Assembly: GCF_963678635.1 (NCBI RefSeq)
Contig: NC_087068.1
Span: 27,902,318-27,966,317, forward strand
Direction of reading: 5' to 3'
Length of the DNA: 64,000 bases
Source: Symsagittifera roscoffensis
Lineage: Eukaryota > Xenacoelomorpha > Acoela > Convolutidae
The notes beneath the pieces were generated by a model. The model saw only the letters and a program-made list of their open reading frames with translations. It did no database searches and was not told the origin of the DNA. Positions 55,086 through 64,000 of the stretch are shown here, piece after piece (the first letter of the stretch is position 1; each line of letters begins with the position of its first letter). The position numbers were made by a program, and so were the translations under genes.

Positions 55086-56400
55086 ATAGAGTTCAGATAA
55101 AAGCTTTGAATGGAAAGATTTAAAATTTACAATTTTTGGTAAAAATAATTTTATGGTAGCTTGATGTAAAATATTTTCATAATATCAAAACACTTTGAAA
55201 ATGTAACAGCTTTAAACATTTAAAGTCGATAGCTCAGTCAGACATCTGAGTTTATTCACTCAGCATCTTCATGTCTCTTTAAATAACGTCAACGGATATT
55301 GAAAAAACTTAAGTGAACGATCCAATAAAATTTTGAATCCAATTTTACACCCTTGCTCATTAAAAATCGAATTTCATTAACTTTCTGACTGAACTGGAGA
55401 ATACTAATGACTTCAAAAGCACCTCATATAACGAGCATCCAAACTGCATTAATACTTGTGCATGTATCTTATAGATCTGATAAGGGCATCATCATGTATA
55501 ATGCTCGAATCATAAGTCATTAAACGGATTATGAAACTTCTTGTCAAAGGCGTGGACTTTTTACCTCGTTGCTGTTTACTATTGGAATCGCCCAAAGATT
55601 TCCACGGGCGTAATTTTACTAAAAATATCTAAGATTGTAATTTTAGTTCAAATTGCTGATATTATTAGATAGTTCAGGGCAACTAGACCATAGGTCAAAC
55701 CACGACAGTAAATAAACATACTTGATCATTTAGAACAGAATAGCAGACTTTGGTACAAATTTTTGCCACTTCGCTAAATGCCTGTGTATTACAGTAAAAG
55801 TAAATGACCTTAAATTTTGGCTGAGTCTTTATAGAAAGAAAGAGTATTTCCAAGAGAAGGAAAAATATGACCGACCAAACTTAACTAAAATCCATTTAAA
55901 CATGTACTCACAGTAAAAATTGCAGAAAAATTCAATCAAAAAGGTCAGTCATATAACCTAATTAGCAATAAAATGATCATGTTTGGTTAGCGATGGAAAA
56001 TGGGGTTAGTTTTAATTGTTTCTGCAGATGAAAAACAATTGGAGAATGTATATGTATAATAAGTCTCGTTTCGGTTTTAGCCCTCGTTATTTAGTGACCA
56101 ATTTTTGTGACAAAATCTTATATGATAGTTTCAATTTAAAATTTCACGAAACGGTCTAGAAAAATGAGTTTCTTGGAAATTTGACTGCATTTACTTGTCA
56201 CAAAAACTACAGATCAAAAAAAATGTTGCAAAGATATTGAACGCCGAAATCAAATATTGATGAAAATCAGTTTCCCCAAAATTAGGCGAAATTTCCAGCA
56301 TGTATACTGAGAGTTTGAGAACTTCAAATACTATTAATTCATTTGGCGTTCAAAATCTTGACAATTTTTTTAAATTTTGGCGTCATAAATTAGAGGTCTG
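55086..56400. other. noncoding stretch downstream of PEDS1
   Basis: No ORF, RNA or repeat boundary recognised in about 1.3 kb. Confidence 0.4.
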
Positions 56401-56406
56401 ATCCTT

Positions 56407-56673
56407 CTATCGAATGGTGACCTTGGACGCCCATTTCAAGTCATCTGTCCTCGGTTCCACTCCAGTGATCGCTGTGATGACGTACTCCAATTTTGGCCAG
56501 AACCCGATCCAATGAAGGGGGTAGTTTAACCACCCCGTTGTGATACAAAAGTGGGTGTCGTGGGGGGAGATGTGGTGCAGTCGGTGTTGCTTCTTCGGCA
56601 CAACAAGATGGGCCCACTGAAGAAACTCTATCCACTTCGGCAGTCCGAAGTACGTGTGGGACCATTTGTGGAT
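56407..56673 (-). CDS. PEDS1: PEDS1 exon 4
   Basis: Acceptor actgatttag, then ATC CAC AAA TGG. Carries most of the His cluster and the conserved C-terminus DDLKWASKV, stop TAG. Confidence 0.95.
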   Translation of the reverse strand: MHKWSHTYFGLPKWIEFLQWAHLVVPKKQHRLHHISPHDTHFCITTGWLNYPLHWIGFWPKLEYVITAITGVEPRTDDLKWASKVTIR

Positions 56674-59600
56674 CTAAATCAGTCGATCTGTTATCTAATC
56701 TACGGGCGGTGGGGGTTCCGAATCAGTTTAACTAGTTGGGATGTGACTGTTCACAACAGGTTCTTAGTTAAAAATTGCTGTATAGTAACTGTTTCGTGTC
56801 CCATGATTTGGATTACTATATATGAAAACGCCTAATTATCATTTCGAAAACGCTGCCGTAATAATCTGGTTTCAAATGGAAAGCACTAACTATTGCCTAA
56901 TCGAATGGCCGATCTAAGTTAACGAAAAAATTTTACATATCTCTCAGGTAGAGGGCTTGCTCACGCCCTCAAGCCGTATTCACATAGAATTTTGTCTTGT
57001 CAAAAGATCAATACCCAAATATTTTCAAAGAGCTTTCAACGGTCAAACTCCACATAGTTGACGTCATCACACATACAATCTCAAACGACAGGAAAACGAT
57101 CCTCGAGCACGCAATAGATACTTGGAGCTACACAGGACTCCCCTGACTGAGCTCAAGGCATTCTACAGTACTGAAACACCGGGGTTGTGCTAAACGTAAT
57201 CCTGGAGAACAAAGTGAAACAAAGCCAACAGACAGTTAGAAAAAAGTCAATGAACGCAAGTACACAGAAAAAAAATATATTTTTGACTTACTTTTTTTGA
57301 AAAATCTAAACGTCCGAAATTCAGAAAAAAATAGATGGCCTTAACGCTCTTTGAAACTCCAGAACAAATTTTGATGAACACAGTTTTGATAAAATTAACT
57401 CAATTAAAGAAATCTAGATCAATCAGTAAATTTCATATTTCGCTGGAAATCTGAAAATTAAACTCTACTTCTGAAACTAGAAATTAATCAGCTTTTTCGT
57501 GACCTTTCGACTTCTGCTATTCGACAGTGGGGTTTGACTACCAGTTAGCAAATGAACTGAGTTGAATTCAAAAAGTGCACATATACCTAACGGCGTTCAT
57601 GAACGCATTAATAAAGATGAAAGGCCTTGTTGTTTTTAGAGTATTTTAAGTTTTTTCCTTAAAAAAAACGAGTATCATCACGACCTATAAAAAAGTCTGA
57701 GTTACGTTCAGCAAATCTTAAAATAAAACCCAGAAAAAGGAGTAGATTGAACTTGAAGCAACAGCCACTTGCAAAACAATGTACTTTTTGTCAGAGAAAT
57801 GAAGGCATCTTTGCACAAATTCACCTTCCAGTCGAAAGCAGAAAAAGAGAAGTCAAAAACTGAGCCAGCTCAAATCCCCGAAGAAATACAGGTTTGAGGA
57901 GTGAACGAAAGTAAATCAACACATGCAAGAACCAGAAAACACCACAAAATGAATGACGTCAGATGAACATTAGATAATCTTGAAGTAGATTGCAAAATAA
58001 CAGTTATCAGGCGCATTGGTGGACAACACGAACAGGAATCGCACAATTATCTTCAAGTGGCAAATGCGCAAAAAAAAAGATTTTCATCAATACTGAAAAG
58101 AAAACGCATGCACAGGATTTTATGTGAGACGAGAATTGACCTATCTCTAGGCAAAACCAAAATGGTCCTCCTCAAAAAGCGTAAATTAACTCAGGCAGTG
58201 GCAATGATAGAAAAAATCTAAGAACAAAAGCTAGAAAACTGCTTCAGTAAGACAAAAATGACAAATGGGTTGAAGCTTCAATCTCATCTCCCGAATGAAT
58301 TTACGGTTAACTTGATAAAACAAATGACTTTTTTTATACTAACCTCAAAAGTTTATTATATCTGAAACGTAGAAAGGATTTCTTAGATGCTATTCTAAAA
58401 CGAGACCATTACATTCTAAGTTTTGAAAAAAATCTCAACTTTCGAATTTCACAGAAAAAAATAGATGCCCTTTAAGCTCTTTGAATTTTCTAAAACAAAT
58501 TATGGCAGGCGCTTTTTTGATAACATGAACCCAACTTGAGAAAACTGGATCAATAGGTAAAGTTTTTATTCCGCTGGGAAATCTTAAAAATAAATTCCCT
58601 TATCGAAACTAGAAATCGTTCACGTTTTTTGTGCCATTTCAACGTTTGTATTTGGAGAATGATATTTTTACGTCACTTTCAGCAGATGCATTTCAATTGA
58701 ACTCAAAAAGTGCATTATACCTAAGTGCATCAATATTTTAAGACTTTTTCCTGAAAAAATCAGCAAGAACTATATAAGAGTTTCACTACTTTCATTACTC
58801 TTAACAAGTTGTTAACCCGAAAAAGTATATACTCCTTCATCATTGTATCACGAAATTAATGAGCCACTGGCCCTAATAGAGATAGCCGCAAACCGCTATG
58901 CTTTAGATCGGCAGAAATATGTTATTAAATGTTCACAAAAAGCTGCAGATTGAATTTTTGAAAGAAGCGGCAGATTGAAATGGAGGAATACCTTCCGACT
59001 GAAGAAACAAAAACAATTTCTGGAAACGCAACATAGATGGCAAATTTTTTCACCCATTATTTTGGCGAAGAAGTTCACTTGATAGAAAGTACCAATCAAA
59101 GGATAAAGGAAGTGTTTAAGACAATATAACGAGCTCTTTGATTGCAACATCCTGTGCACTTGGCTACTCAGCTGCTGCTGAACAAATGGTAGAAGCATTA
59201 AAAAATCTACACTTTGACTGAACTGAAAAAGGGAAATCAAACTCCCTTGGTTACCTGCCCTGGATTCTTTGTTATTGTTATTATAAAAGGAAAAAGGTAG
59301 AACCTACCTCGTTCGTGCATACGACGAGAATAGCTAGGACAAATAGGAAAAATGAGGTCCCGTATTCGCGATGAGTCTGTTCTTCTACACTCGGTGGAGC
59401 CAGTCCAAAGATAGACAGATCTGTATACTGGATCTGGCAGTAGGAGATGATTGTAAAGAGGGGCACTGCAACAGCGCAAAGATCCCCACTAGTCTCGATG
59501 AAGTCGTGTCTGGTTATTGAAGTCGGATCAATGTGATGCTCGCGGAACGGACGAAGCAGACCCTGAAATTGACCGCAAAGCTGAGGACTATCTTTTTCCG

Positions 59601-60299
59601 AAATTGAATCTATATAATTGAGACTCAGAGGCACATCACCTAGTTTAAAAATCGATTCAGCATGAAAAAGCATTTCAAATTTCCAAAACACATGCTTGTT
59701 TAGCGTATCACAAAATTCAGCCTAAATAACAAACGTTTTGCATTAAATTATATATTTTACCTTTCCAATGATTGGTAGATCAACAGAACCCCAGCTGTCA
59801 GCTGCCCAATGAACAAGACCCGAGAAAAAATCAGCAACAAGACCGGCCAAAACTGAAATAAAAAAGCTTTTCCAGTAATTGATAGTGAATAGCTACTTTA
59901 GAAACGTGAACAGTGTATGTTCCATGACTGCTTACCGAAACCAATGAGCATATAAGGCAAAAACTGATATCGCACATTGGATAAAATAAGCGCAGCTGTA
60001 ATAGCGCCAATAATTGCGGCAGTGTATGTTGCGATAGTTTCTTGAAGTCTTTTAGTGTCTGAATACATGCCAGCTAACTGTTGAGCCCCTGCATGCTGAG
60101 GACCCCAACGAGGAACACCATCGGCCGGCAACGTGTTTCCGTTTATATCACCCTCTGCTTCCATGTAGCCTCCGGGTTTTTTAATGAGATTTGAGCCACT
60201 ATCAATGTGCGTTTGGTCATTTTGTTCAGCGCTGATTTTTTCAGATGTTTCATTTTGAGTCTTGGTTGTGTCGGTGGTGGTAGTGCTAAAGGAGTGCAT
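56407..60299 (-). CDS. PEDS1: plasmanylethanolamine desaturase (Kua/TMEM189/CarF family), complete
   Basis: This ER-membrane enzyme makes the vinyl-ether bond of plasmalogens. Exons 60299-59936, 59852-59761, 59562-59308 and 56673-56407 (phases 1, 0, 0, all gt-ag) give 326 codons, 325 residues; human is 270, the difference being a longer polar N-terminus of about 70 residues. Family signatures: [20 protein letters not shown] (exon 2), [20 protein letters not shown] (exon 3), [31 protein letters not shown] and GWLNYPL (exon 4). Conserved histidines are at about 136, 161, 162, 171, 239, 243, 267, 270, 271 and 275, as expected for the metal site. Hydrophobic segments lie around residues 92-135 and 185-235. 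The frame is open upstream of the ATG only to a TTG; the ATG at 60299 is chosen. Intron 3 is 2.6 kb and carries two TATA-bearing repeats. Confidence 0.95.
57225..57740 (+). repeat. TATA-bearing interspersed repeat, copy 6 (most complete)
   Basis: About 515 bp from acagacagttagaaaaaagtc to the tataaaaaagtctgag...cgttcag end (TATA-like 57686). Lies in PEDS1 intron 3, antisense to the gene. Confidence 0.78.
58400..58825 (+). repeat. TATA-bearing interspersed repeat, copy 7
   Basis: Shares ggcgcttttttgataacatg, gagaaaactggatcaat, attccgctggg and tatataagag (58771). Also in PEDS1 intron 3. Confidence 0.75.
59308..59562 (-). CDS. PEDS1: PEDS1 exon 3
   Basis: Acceptor ggtcaatttcag, donor AACGAG followed by gtaggt. 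His-rich REHHIDP...TRHDF and two hydrophobic segments. Confidence 0.94.
59761..59852 (-). CDS. PEDS1: PEDS1 exon 2
   Basis: 92 bases; acceptor tttatttcag, donor GGAAAG followed by gtaaaa. First His of the motif set in GLVHWAAD. Confidence 0.94.
59936..60299 (-). CDS. PEDS1: PEDS1 exon 1
   Basis: [19 protein letters not shown]; low-complexity N-terminus, then [20 protein letters not shown] and the first membrane segment. Donor TTCG followed by gtaagc. Confidence 0.9.
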
Positions 60300-60504
60300 T
60301 CTGGTGGCTAACAAAAACCCTGAAAAACACTGTACAAAATTGTGAGCTCATTAAAAAATAAATTTGTAGATAAATTCGAACAGGGGCCCTCCAGTGTAGT
60401 TCCGATGAGTGCACAAGCTATATAGGAGCAAACGAGGGTTATATACGTAAATCAAAACGTTTTAGAATAAATACATCGAGTCGTGGGCAAATCTGAACAC
60501 AGAG

Positions 60505-60755
60505 GCGAAGCTGCGCTACGCCAACACTTGCGAGAAAACGACCAAAAAGCAGCTCTATCAAGTTAAACAAGAATAAGTAGAAATTAGCCTCGACTTAGAA
60601 AATTCGGCAAAGTGGAGGATTCGAATCTGCGACCTACTGCAATCAAAAGATTTTGCGTCTCGCGCACTATCCTATCAGCCACTCGAGCTTAACAATCGAC
60701 AAACACTAGTAAAGTTACGCATAAAGCAGCTACATATGCTAACAAATTGCCAATG
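60505..60755 (-). mobile_element. tRNA-Leu-headed SINE with 3' hairpin, copy 3
   Basis: Box A 60668-60685, box B 60615-60630; hairpin 60505-60521 with one mismatch (gctacgc). Lies between PEDS1 and the LINE. Confidence 0.78.
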
Positions 60756-60995
60756 TGATTCAACACCAAATAGATTGGGAGGTTCAACGTTCGTGTTTCA
60801 GTTGTTAAAGTTTAGTTTTTTCAAATTTCTACAGTTGTTGCAGCCACATAATATCCGCCAAGTGCATGAATCTGATTCGTTGTAGCGGGTTTTGAAGAAC
60901 TTCGTATGAGTTTTCAGCAGTTTAATTTTGCATCCTGGATCAAAGATTATGTCAAATTTGAAGTAATCGTTAAAAAGGTTGGCCAGACGGCAAGC

Positions 60996-61390
60996 TCAAA
61001 ACCAGTAATCGGATTCACACTTCTTCAGACGTATTTGTTGGCAGGCAAAATTTCGTGTTGCTTGTGTTCTTCGAGTACCGATGTCTGTGATGGTTACTTG
61101 ACTACGCCAGTCTATGTCAACTTTTCTGGTTAGTATTTTGGCAAACAAGAGAATAACAGGAAGTTCTTGATATAAGGAGATTGGAAGGATATCGAGTTTC
61201 ACGAGCTTATCCTTATAGGATATGTTGTTTGTGATGAAGATCCATGATACTGCTTTTCGCTGGACACTTTCAAGAGTACCTAAGTCGCCTTTTGATGGTT
61301 TCCAAAGGGCTGATCCGTAGTTTAAAATTGGCACAATATAACAGATATATGCGTTCTTTCTGGTCCAAAACGTCGCTTTTGAAAGATTCC
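60996..61390 (-). pseudogene. LINE ORF2, C-terminal part
   Basis: After the frameshift the frame continues with AYICYIVPILNYGSALWKPS and LGTLESVQRKAVSWI, the usual post-RT region of CR1/Jockey-type LINEs. Stop at 60996. Confidence 0.82.
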
Positions 61391-61393
61391 GTT

Positions 61394-62254
61394 TTAGGAT
61401 GGAGAGCGTTTAAGGCTTTTTCGGTCCTTTTGCTTTGCATGCAGAGTCCACGAGAGTGTGTCATTTACGAGAATTCCCAGATCTTTCATACATTCAGTTG
61501 TTTCAAATTCATGGTTTGGCAGTGCAATAGGAGCTGTACCTTTAATGCAGAGCACTTTACTTTTTCCTAAGTTCATTGACATGAAATTTTCGTCACACCA
61601 CCGCCACAGTTTTCTAACGTCTATATTCAGTGTTAAAGGGTTGTCGCCTACAATTTTGTAGTCATCAGCATAACCGAACGATTTGGACATGACACATGAT
61701 GGAAGATCGTTTATGAAAACCAAGAAGAAGAGCGGTCCGAGGATGGAGCCTTGTGGTACGCCACTGAATAATTCTAATCCATCTGAAACAGTGTCATTTA
61801 GTCTCACAGTTTGCTTCCGTTTATAGAGGTAGCTTCTTAACAGATTCAAACAGTTTCCACCAATCCCCAGAGCAGCCAATTTTTGTATGAGAAGCTCATG
61901 CGTGACTTTGTCAAACGCTTTCTCGAAGTCTATATAGAAGATATTCAGATAAGAGCAGTTTTCAGACTCTAAGCAGCTATAGATTTCATGCAGATATTCT
62001 ATAAGGTTCGTTATAGTTGACCTTTTGGGTCTGAAACCATGTTGGGCTGATGCCAGAGTTGGGTAAACAATTGGAGTCAACTTGTCGAAAATCAGTTTCT
62101 CTAGCAGTTTTGAAACTGTTGAAAGCCGGCTGATAGGCCTGTAATTACTCACATCTTGTTTATCTCCGTCTTTGAGTATTGGTGCAATTTCACTGACTTT
62201 CCATTTTTCCGGAAATCGGGCTTTATTTGCAATGAGGTTAAACAGTAAGTGCAG
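61394..62254 (-). pseudogene. LINE ORF2, reverse transcriptase domain
   Basis: RT blocks in order: VSNYRPISRLSTVSKLLEKL, ASAQHGFRPKRSTI, IFYIDFEKAFDKVTHELLI, SGVPQGSILGPLFFLVFIND, catalytic GYADDYKIVGD (FADD-type box), DLGILVNDTLSW. Open for over 250 codons. Ends by a frameshift in the HAKQKDRK region. Confidence 0.9.
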
Positions 62255-62896
62255 TTATTTCGGCAGTGACTTGGAGAGACTCTTCAGAAGTAAGTTCCCG
62301 ATCTTATCCGGTCCTTTGGCTTTATTTACGCCCAGTAGTTGCAGAACATTTTCTATTTCATCGGTCGTAAAGTGAATCTGATTTTGTAGGGTGCTATTTT
62401 GTTCGCCTAGTTTCGTATAGTAGGTGTTTTGAGTGAACACTGATTGAAAGTATTCGTTGAATAATATTACTTTTTCAATATCTGTATTGGCAGTTTTTTG
62501 ATCCAAAAAAAATTCGGTAGGGATAGTGTTCGACTTGGTGATTGACTTCAAGTATCTCTCTATGTCGCTGAATTTGCCTTCCTTGAAGAGCGTCATTTCA
62601 TGTAGATACTGGTCATTTTGAAGCGACAGGGTGAGCTCAGTTTGTAGACATTCGATTTTGATTTTGTTTGATGGCGTGGGCTGCCGTTTTTGTTTCAATT
62701 GAAGTGTATTTAACTTCTTGATGAGGTTTGAAGAGTTGCCACTTACCCATGGAGCCAGTTTGGACCTATGTTTTGTAGTTATTGGAAGAAGATCCTTTAA
62801 TATTTCGTGTAGCCACTTATATCAAAGTTCAACCATCAAGTCCACGTTGCTCATGCAGTATGGTCGGAAGGGATGTTGGAGAATGAACTCATTAAT
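62255..62896 (-). pseudogene. LINE ORF2, linker between endonuclease and RT
   Basis: Same frame as the flanking domains, with a TGA at about 62824. Contains FLDQKTANTDIEKVILFNEY and VNKAKGPDKI (the conserved KAxGPDxI entry of LINE RTs), then TAA at 62255. Confidence 0.82.
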
Positions 62897-62899
62897 TTA

Positions 62900-63685
62900 T
62901 TTCCAGTTAGCTTTCTTGTATGCAAATATACCGAAGTCTATTTTTTGTTTGGGAGACGGTGAAGAGATATGTACAGGTCGGTTGTCAAACGATACTTTAG
63001 CTTGATAAGGCTTGTGATCAGAATTGAAGAGACTTCTCAGATGGTTATCAATGACTATGCTTGTCACATACTGGGGTTTATTGCATAAGAGAACATCCAG
63101 TGACCTTCCGTCCTGGGTTTTTATGAGTTGCTGAAAATTTGATTCACATAGTTCATTGAGGATTGTTTGCTCGAAGAGAGATGTTGACGTCATTGAGGGC
63201 CAGTGTGTAGATGAAAGATTGATGTCTCCAGCTATATATGAGCAAACAGCACTGTATTCGAACTGTTTTCGCCTAATGAATTTTAGGAGCTCAACGATGT
63301 CCGGAAGAGTCCATGTGTACGCACTGTTTGATGGGGCGCTGTAAAGACAACATATTAGGAATGCTTTATTTAAGCATATACGAATTATCACACAGTCTTG
63401 AAAAATTGAGTCAATTTGAGAGCTTGGAATGTTTTTGGTTACTGCTATCAGTACACCGCCATGCTTTGTCAACCCTTTATCAGATAGTCTGTCTTTTCGA
63501 TGTATCGCATAGTTGGTTAGAAACAGACCTATATCGCTAATGCTCTCTGTGAGCCACGTTTCTGTTAGGCAGATAATTTGATAATTTTTTTTCACTTGAA
63601 CGGCATTGGAGAAATTTGTTCGGCGTTGGTATTCAAGTGGACTTCTCAAATTGTAAATTAGTATATTATGAAAGCTGCTAGTCAT
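62900..63685 (-). pseudogene. LINE ORF2, endonuclease domain
   Basis: ATG at 63685. ILIYNLRSP, ICLTETWL (catalytic Glu), GGVLIAV, CLYSAPS, AGDINL (GDFN-like) and LFNSDHKP (SDH). About 262 codons open, then an in-frame TAA. Confidence 0.9.
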
Positions 63686-64000
63686 TCGTCCGCTACGGGA
63701 AGCTTCTCTTTTGTCCACTTTGCCCTCTGTCGAATGAACAGGGTTGCGTCACGAACACGCAGATTTTTCGGATCGGTGCCTTCATTTATCAGTTCTCGTC
63801 GTCTCACAAGAGCTAAGTTTTTAAGGTCAGCTTCTTCTTTTGTCAGTTGTTTGCTGAGAAAGATTGGTTGACTGAAAGTTTTCAGCTTTCTCGCCGATAG
63901 CAGTACCATTCGACGCTGATATGCATTTGGAACTTTTAATAGGATAGTTCTCGTTTTGTTCTCTTCATATCGGCCAAGTCTTATGACGTCGCCTATAATA
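63682..64000 (-). pseudogene. LINE ORF1, C-terminal part
   Basis: Frame runs off the window edge: GDVIRLGRYEENKTRTIL, MVLLSARKLKTF, LINEGTDPKNLRVRDATLFI, resembling the C-terminal domain of LINE nucleic-acid-binding ORF1 proteins. The frame is intact here; whether the whole ORF1 is intact cannot be seen. TGA at 63682-63684. Confidence 0.75.

Larger units (their letters stand above)
60800..64000 (-). mobile_element. CR1/Jockey-like LINE, 5' end outside window
   Basis: ORF1 C-terminus (64000-63682), endonuclease (63685-62900), linker, RT (about 62400-61200) and a C-terminal tail. ORF2 stays in one frame for most of its length but has stops at 62897 (TAA), about 62824 (TGA) and 62255 (TAA), and a frameshift near 61420-61440. 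The 3' end is placed only roughly. Confidence 0.9.

Noticed and set aside
56441-56665. Alternative frame at 56441-56665 as a separate protein
   Set aside because: It is the antisense-strand neighbour frame of PEDS1 exon 4; the exon 4 frame has the conserved family sequence.
60300-60314. Start of PEDS1 at the upstream TTG
   Set aside because: A normal ATG lies five codons downstream and an acceptor-like site lies just before this region, so the extension is probably untranslated.
36672-60755. Canonical Helitron ends (5' TC, 3' CTRR)
   Set aside because: The sequence after the hairpin is cctctgtg, without CTRR. Only a Helentron-type variant remains possible.

Overview
The window is AT-rich animal (invertebrate) nuclear DNA: protein genes are split by GT-AG introns, and most of the sequence is transposable elements, their fossils and short interspersed repeats. 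The phylum cannot be told from the sequence alone. A 200-base run of N (15024-15223) shows it is a scaffolded assembly.

Layout. (1) 1-9655: a Ty3/gypsy LTR retrotransposon on the plus strand (gag, zinc knuckles, protease, reverse transcriptase, RNase H, integrase), broken by frameshifts and carrying a 1.47-kb RT/RNase H segment in three tandem copies. Its 189-bp LTR (9023-9211) is shared with a second, truncated gag. (2) 9656-26378: MITEs, a minisatellite, part of a coiled-coil gene (CCDC42/CFAP73-like, minus strand), the assembly gap, a duplicated exon-like block, and a decayed family B DNA polymerase of a virus-like or Maverick-like element (about 22150-23870, minus). (3) 26379-42269: a GNAT acetyltransferase gene of the SAT (spermidine/thialysine) family on the minus strand, with one C-terminal exon and two alternative N-terminal exons that share its splice phase. 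Its long intron holds a dead RTE-type LINE (about 27000-30165), an RT fossil and many repeats. (4) 43043-49903: a complete four-exon IRAK1BP1/SIMPL-domain gene (minus), whose third intron contains a head-to-tail array of hairpin-tailed elements. (5) 50990-55085: a decayed retroelement with a 2A-like remnant, and two hAT-like MITEs, one with a perfect 8-bp target duplication. (6) 56407-60299: a complete four-exon PEDS1/TMEM189 (plasmanylethanolamine desaturase) gene, minus. (7) 60800-64000: a CR1/Jockey-like LINE, minus, whose ORF1 stop overlaps the ORF2 start as ATGA.

The four recognisable host genes (CCDC42-like, SAT-like, IRAK1BP1-like, PEDS1) all lie on the minus strand. At four separate start codons (PEDS1, IRAK1BP1-like, and both SAT first exons) a splice-acceptor-like sequence lies about 6-24 bases upstream, which suggests either short 5' UTR introns or spliced-leader trans-splicing. 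Between 31 and 61 kb a family of elements ending in a conserved hairpin occurs about eleven times, always in the orientation of the host genes. Its stem shows compensatory base changes, and several copies carry a tRNA-like A-box/B-box head. The three best candidates for further work are this hairpin-tailed family, the SAT alternative first exons, and the gypsy tandem triplication.
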